Below are positions 61,023 to 64,000 of a DNA stretch of 64,000 nt, in pieces. Both the position numbers and the translations under genes were made by a program. Every line of letters begins with the position of its first letter. Positions within the stretch are counted from its first letter, which is position 1. The stretch covers positions 751,001-815,000 of the forward strand of contig OX030957.1 of the NCBI GenBank assembly GCA_943735955.1. Direction: 5' to 3'. The stretch is from Piscicola geometra. Lineage: Eukaryota; Annelida; Clitellata; Hirudinida; Piscicolidae. The notes under the pieces were generated by a model. It ran no database searches. It was not told the DNA's origin and saw only the letters and a program-made list of their open reading frames with translations.

Positions 61023-63909
61023 TTAAATGTACTGGATCTCTGCGTCGAGAAAAAAATTATTTGAAATATTAAAAACGATAAAAAAGATCATTGGAAAACA
61101 CAAAAATATGTAAAACGAAATAAAAGAATAATTGAAAACCACCACATTACCTTTCCGAACAATTCTGTAGGCACTACAATCATCATCGTCATCTTTAGCT
61201 TCATCATCGTCATCACCACCTCCTTTCCTATCTCTCTCATACCACAAGAGCGCCTCTTCTGCAAATGATCTAAAAGCCCTCAAGCAAGATTCCTGCAAAC
61301 CTAGCGGGGAAAAAAACTCAATCATTATCCCAAACTGAAGATTACCGTAAAATACAAACAAAAAAACTAAAATTAAATTAAATTACAATTAAATTAAACT
61401 GATTAAGTTTAGTTTGTAATATAAAAATAATAATAACTGCTTAAGAAAAAACTGTAACCATAAATTAATTCCATGACATTTCGATTTTACTACTACATTT
61501 ATTTAAAAATATTTATTATATTATTGTATTAACACATCGCTTCAGTGGCCGACTCACGCGGGTAGGCGGGTTTGAGGACGATGAGACAACAGGCGACCAG
61601 TGCGACCACCTCATCAACTCCCATCAGCTCCAGCAGGCCACCTCTGTCGACTGTGGTGGCACGGCGTTTGATGGATGGATGCTTGATGATCGGATGTGGT
61701 GAAGTAACGGGTAGCCGAATGTGTAACGACTCTCGGCTTGACCAACGGTTGGGTGGTCCTAGGTTCGAGTGCAACCGATGCAACTACTAATCAGATAAAA
61801 GAATTATACGAAATTAAACTCATTTAATTTAGATCTTATTCTCTTTTTTGTTTTTGCATAAATATAATTTCTTTAAAAAACTGTTTAATCAAAATTAATT
61901 GCAGGAACTTAACAGGAATCATATGAATATTTAATTTAATTTATTAAAATGAAACTCTTCGCTGACGTTTAGGTAGGAAGTGAGCGATGAAAAGACAGAA
62001 GTCGTGGAAAGTTCCATGGTAGCTTGAATCATCATCATCAGCATCGTTGTAGTTGTTATTGTTGTTGTAGTTGATGTTGTTGCGGTAGTAGTTGAAGATA
62101 ATGTTGCAAAGGAGGTCGCACACCATCACGCTCATCAACCTCATCTCACTAGACGCCTCTGTGGAAGGATGGTGGTGGTGGTGATAATGAGATTGTTTGT
62201 GAAGATAATTTGGGTGGTGATGATAATGATGGTGGTGATGATAATGATGGTGGTGATGATAGGGATGGTGGTGATGATAATGATGGTGGTGATGATAATG
62301 ATGGTGGTGATGATAATGATGGTGGTGATGATAATGATGCGGTGATTATGATGATGATGTTGGTTATGATAGTGTCATTAATATTGTTTTAATAATTTTT
62401 CTAAAAACAAATAAATAAAATTTCACAAGAAAACAAAAAACATCAACATTGAAAACCCCACCCCCATTCACTCACCACCCTCCTTGATTTTTGTGGCGTA
62501 TAACCTGAGAATCATCATCATGACCTCCTTACCGTCCATCATCATCATCATCGCCACCTCTTCCAGGTGACTCAGATGACCTAGGCCGGGTAACAACTGC
62601 CGCAATAATTCTTCATTACTTTTATTTGAATCGCTCTTATTATTACTATTATTATCATTTTTATTTTTATTATTGCTATTATTCTCATCATTAGTATCAT
62701 TATCACTTCTTGCTTCTTTATTGTCTATCTTGGCAGCACAACAGTGTGAGGCATCTCCATTGAGGATGTCTTCGTCGTCATCATTATCAGGCCCACACGC
62801 CTGAGTGCTGTAGTGGTGGATGAATGGATGGGTGGGTGGATGGATGGACGAAATAAACATGGAAAAAATATCTCAAAAATCATTTCATTCAATCATGAAA
62901 AGACCAGCACGAAACCACCCAAGCCAACCCACCAGAGGGCAAGCACAGCGGGCAGGGCTTCCACAACCCCCTCGTCCCTCCACCACTGCCCTGCCATGCA
63001 CAACAACACGTTACCTAGCAACAGCCTCTGCCACCACGACACCTGCATTGGTGGTGAGTGTATGGATTACTTTATGGGGAAACAAATTTTAAAAGCTGAA
63101 CATCAAGCCATTGAATCTTTAATTAGAACTACCCCTCCCCCCTTCCAACGTCGAACACCCCCCCCCCCCCAAAACATTCCACCCAACCCCCAAACATGCC
63201 ACCTAATCTTCCCCCCCCCCCCAAAAAAAACACCCATCCACCCACCCACCCACCTCCTGCACCCCTCCTTCCAACTGCTGGAAGAAGACCATCACGTGAT
63301 GCAGCACCTCATAAACGTGGTCATGCAAAAGTTGCCCTTCCCTCCGTCCCTCCTCCCCCTCTCCCTCCACCACTCCCTCGTACATGGCCACACACTCGCC
63401 CAGTAATTCTCGCTTGCCCTCCTGATTATGATTGCGAGATGGAGTTGTCATGGTGATGATGATGGTGATGAGGATGATTATGATGATGATGATGATGAAA
63501 AGATGAAATAATATGTTTATGATGATGATTAAAATGAAAATGATAAGGTTATGATAATGATGATATAAAATTGTTATGATTTGATTTTAAAGACTACTAC
63601 TACTCTCATGACTATGATGATGATGATGTTATAAAATTGTTATGATTTTGTTTTAAAGACTACTACTACTACTACTAGCATGGCCACCTTGGGGGGGTGG
63701 TCAGGGTCTAGGTGCAGCATCACCTCCATGGAGGCAAGACGCAACACTAGAGGCAGGAAGCGATCATCATCATCATCAGCACCATCATCATTATTATTAT
63801 TATTATTAGTTTGTTTATTTTCATTTTTTTTAGTTTTATTAGAAAAAAAATGCTTGACTCCTAGCTTCCTGACCAGTCGGCATGACAACAACAAACACAC
63901 GTCCTTGTA
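61023..63909 (-). CDS. NCDN: Neurochondrin, C-terminal two thirds (gene runs off the window end)
   Basis: Eight exons: 63909-63676, 63421-63254, 63042-62929, 62800-62476, 62158-61956, 61681-61558, 61300-61151 and 61039-61023 (TAA). They sum to 1,335 bases, 444 residues, all in phase. The chain is almost wholly helical. RFLPLVLRLASMEVMLHLD, ELLGECVAMYEGVV, HDHVYEVLHHVMVFFQQL and LLRQLLPGLGHLSHLEE follow in the order and character of neurochondrin, a HEAT/ARM-like cytoplasmic protein of neurons linked to neurite growth and mGluR5 signalling in mammals. The full protein is about 700-730 residues, so roughly 280 N-terminal residues lie beyond 64000. Asn- and Asp-rich inserts (for example DDDDEAKDDDDD) interrupt the fold at loops. 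The 5' edge of the first exon and the 61681 acceptor are the least certain; the latter lies beside a SINE-like sequence. Confidence 0.75.
61700..61790 (+). repeat. tRNA-like sequence, probable SINE head or tRNA pseudogene
   Basis: The sequence contains ggtagccgaatgtgtaacg, resembling a Pol III A box, and 40 bases later ggttcgagtgc, close to the B-box consensus GGTTCGANTCC. The context resembles the head of tRNA-derived SINEs. I cannot fold a clean cloverleaf with paired acceptor ends, so a functional tRNA is unlikely. It lies in a neurochondrin intron, antisense to the gene. Confidence 0.5.
62172..62340. repeat. GATGATAATGATGGTG minisatellite in NCDN intron
   Basis: Tandem 15-base units of gatgataatgatggt, just upstream (in transcript sense) of the acceptor of the exon at 62158; a ccaccatccttccacag tail forms the splice site. 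Confidence 0.9.
63200..63253. repeat. GTGGGT-type repeat and poly(G) at NCDN splice donor
   Basis: In transcript sense the donor after 63254 opens directly into gtgggtgggtgggtggatgg followed by homopolymer runs (ccccccccc on the plus strand near 63160 and 63212). Confidence 0.8.
63446..63675. repeat. GAT-rich imperfect repeats in NCDN intron
   Basis: Runs of gatgatgat and related triplets plus (tac)n at 63596-63606 and 63658-63678 fill the intron between the exons at 63676 and 63421. Confidence 0.8.
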
Positions 63910-64000
63910 CTCTTGCGCTGTTGATAATGATGTTGTTGTTGTTGTGGTAGGAATAAAAAAAACAAAATAATAAATAAGATCAAAATCAAAACCAGCAAAA

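Overview
The window is animal nuclear DNA. It is AT-rich, its genes are split by GT-AG introns, and it carries many micro- and minisatellites and decayed transposons. Every recognisable gene family (p24/TMED, BRICHOS, KLF, HES with Orange domain, UNC-93, neurochondrin, a BCOR-type ankyrin protein) is a bilaterian family. The Asn/Gln-rich runs and the intron style would suit a lophotrochozoan such as an annelid, but this is a weak inference and I cannot name the species. There is no operon, CRISPR array or prokaryotic feature. The coding models were joined by hand from splice sites and reading phase; most give whole-codon totals.

Layout. 0-25.5 kb: minus-strand exons ending in three ankyrin repeats (1.07-9.5 kb), and upstream on the same strand a 1,280-codon exon with two CtBP-type PLDL(S/T) motifs (21.6-25.5 kb). 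Together they look like a BCOR/BCORL1-type transcriptional co-repressor. Its proposed 12-kb intron holds a hAT transposon with intact ends and target-site duplication. 25.5-35.7 kb: no convincing gene; satellites and a decayed LINE tail. 35.8-42.2 kb: a head-to-head pair, a TMED4/9-type cargo receptor (minus) and a type II membrane BRICHOS protein with a furin site (plus). 43.9-44.9 kb: KLF15-like factor (minus). 47.0-48.6 kb: C2H2 zinc-finger gene with TATA box and poly(A) signal (plus). 49.7-52.2 kb: UNC93A-like transporter (minus). 52.4-53.8 kb: two small secretory-peptide-like exons (minus). 55.9-56.5 kb: minisatellites. 57.2-58.6 kb: HES-like bHLH-Orange repressor ending in WRPF instead of WRPW (minus). 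60.0-60.7 kb: decayed non-LTR reverse transcriptase. 61.0-63.9 kb: the C-terminal two thirds of neurochondrin (minus), running off the window end.

The genes do not form a pathway. Four are transcription regulators (BCOR-like, KLF, C2H2, HES) and two act at the secretory pathway and share a short divergent promoter region. The most unusual pattern is structural: in three genes a GT-rich minisatellite starts exactly at, or within a few bases of, an inferred 5' splice site. I did not find evidence for a wholly new biological system.
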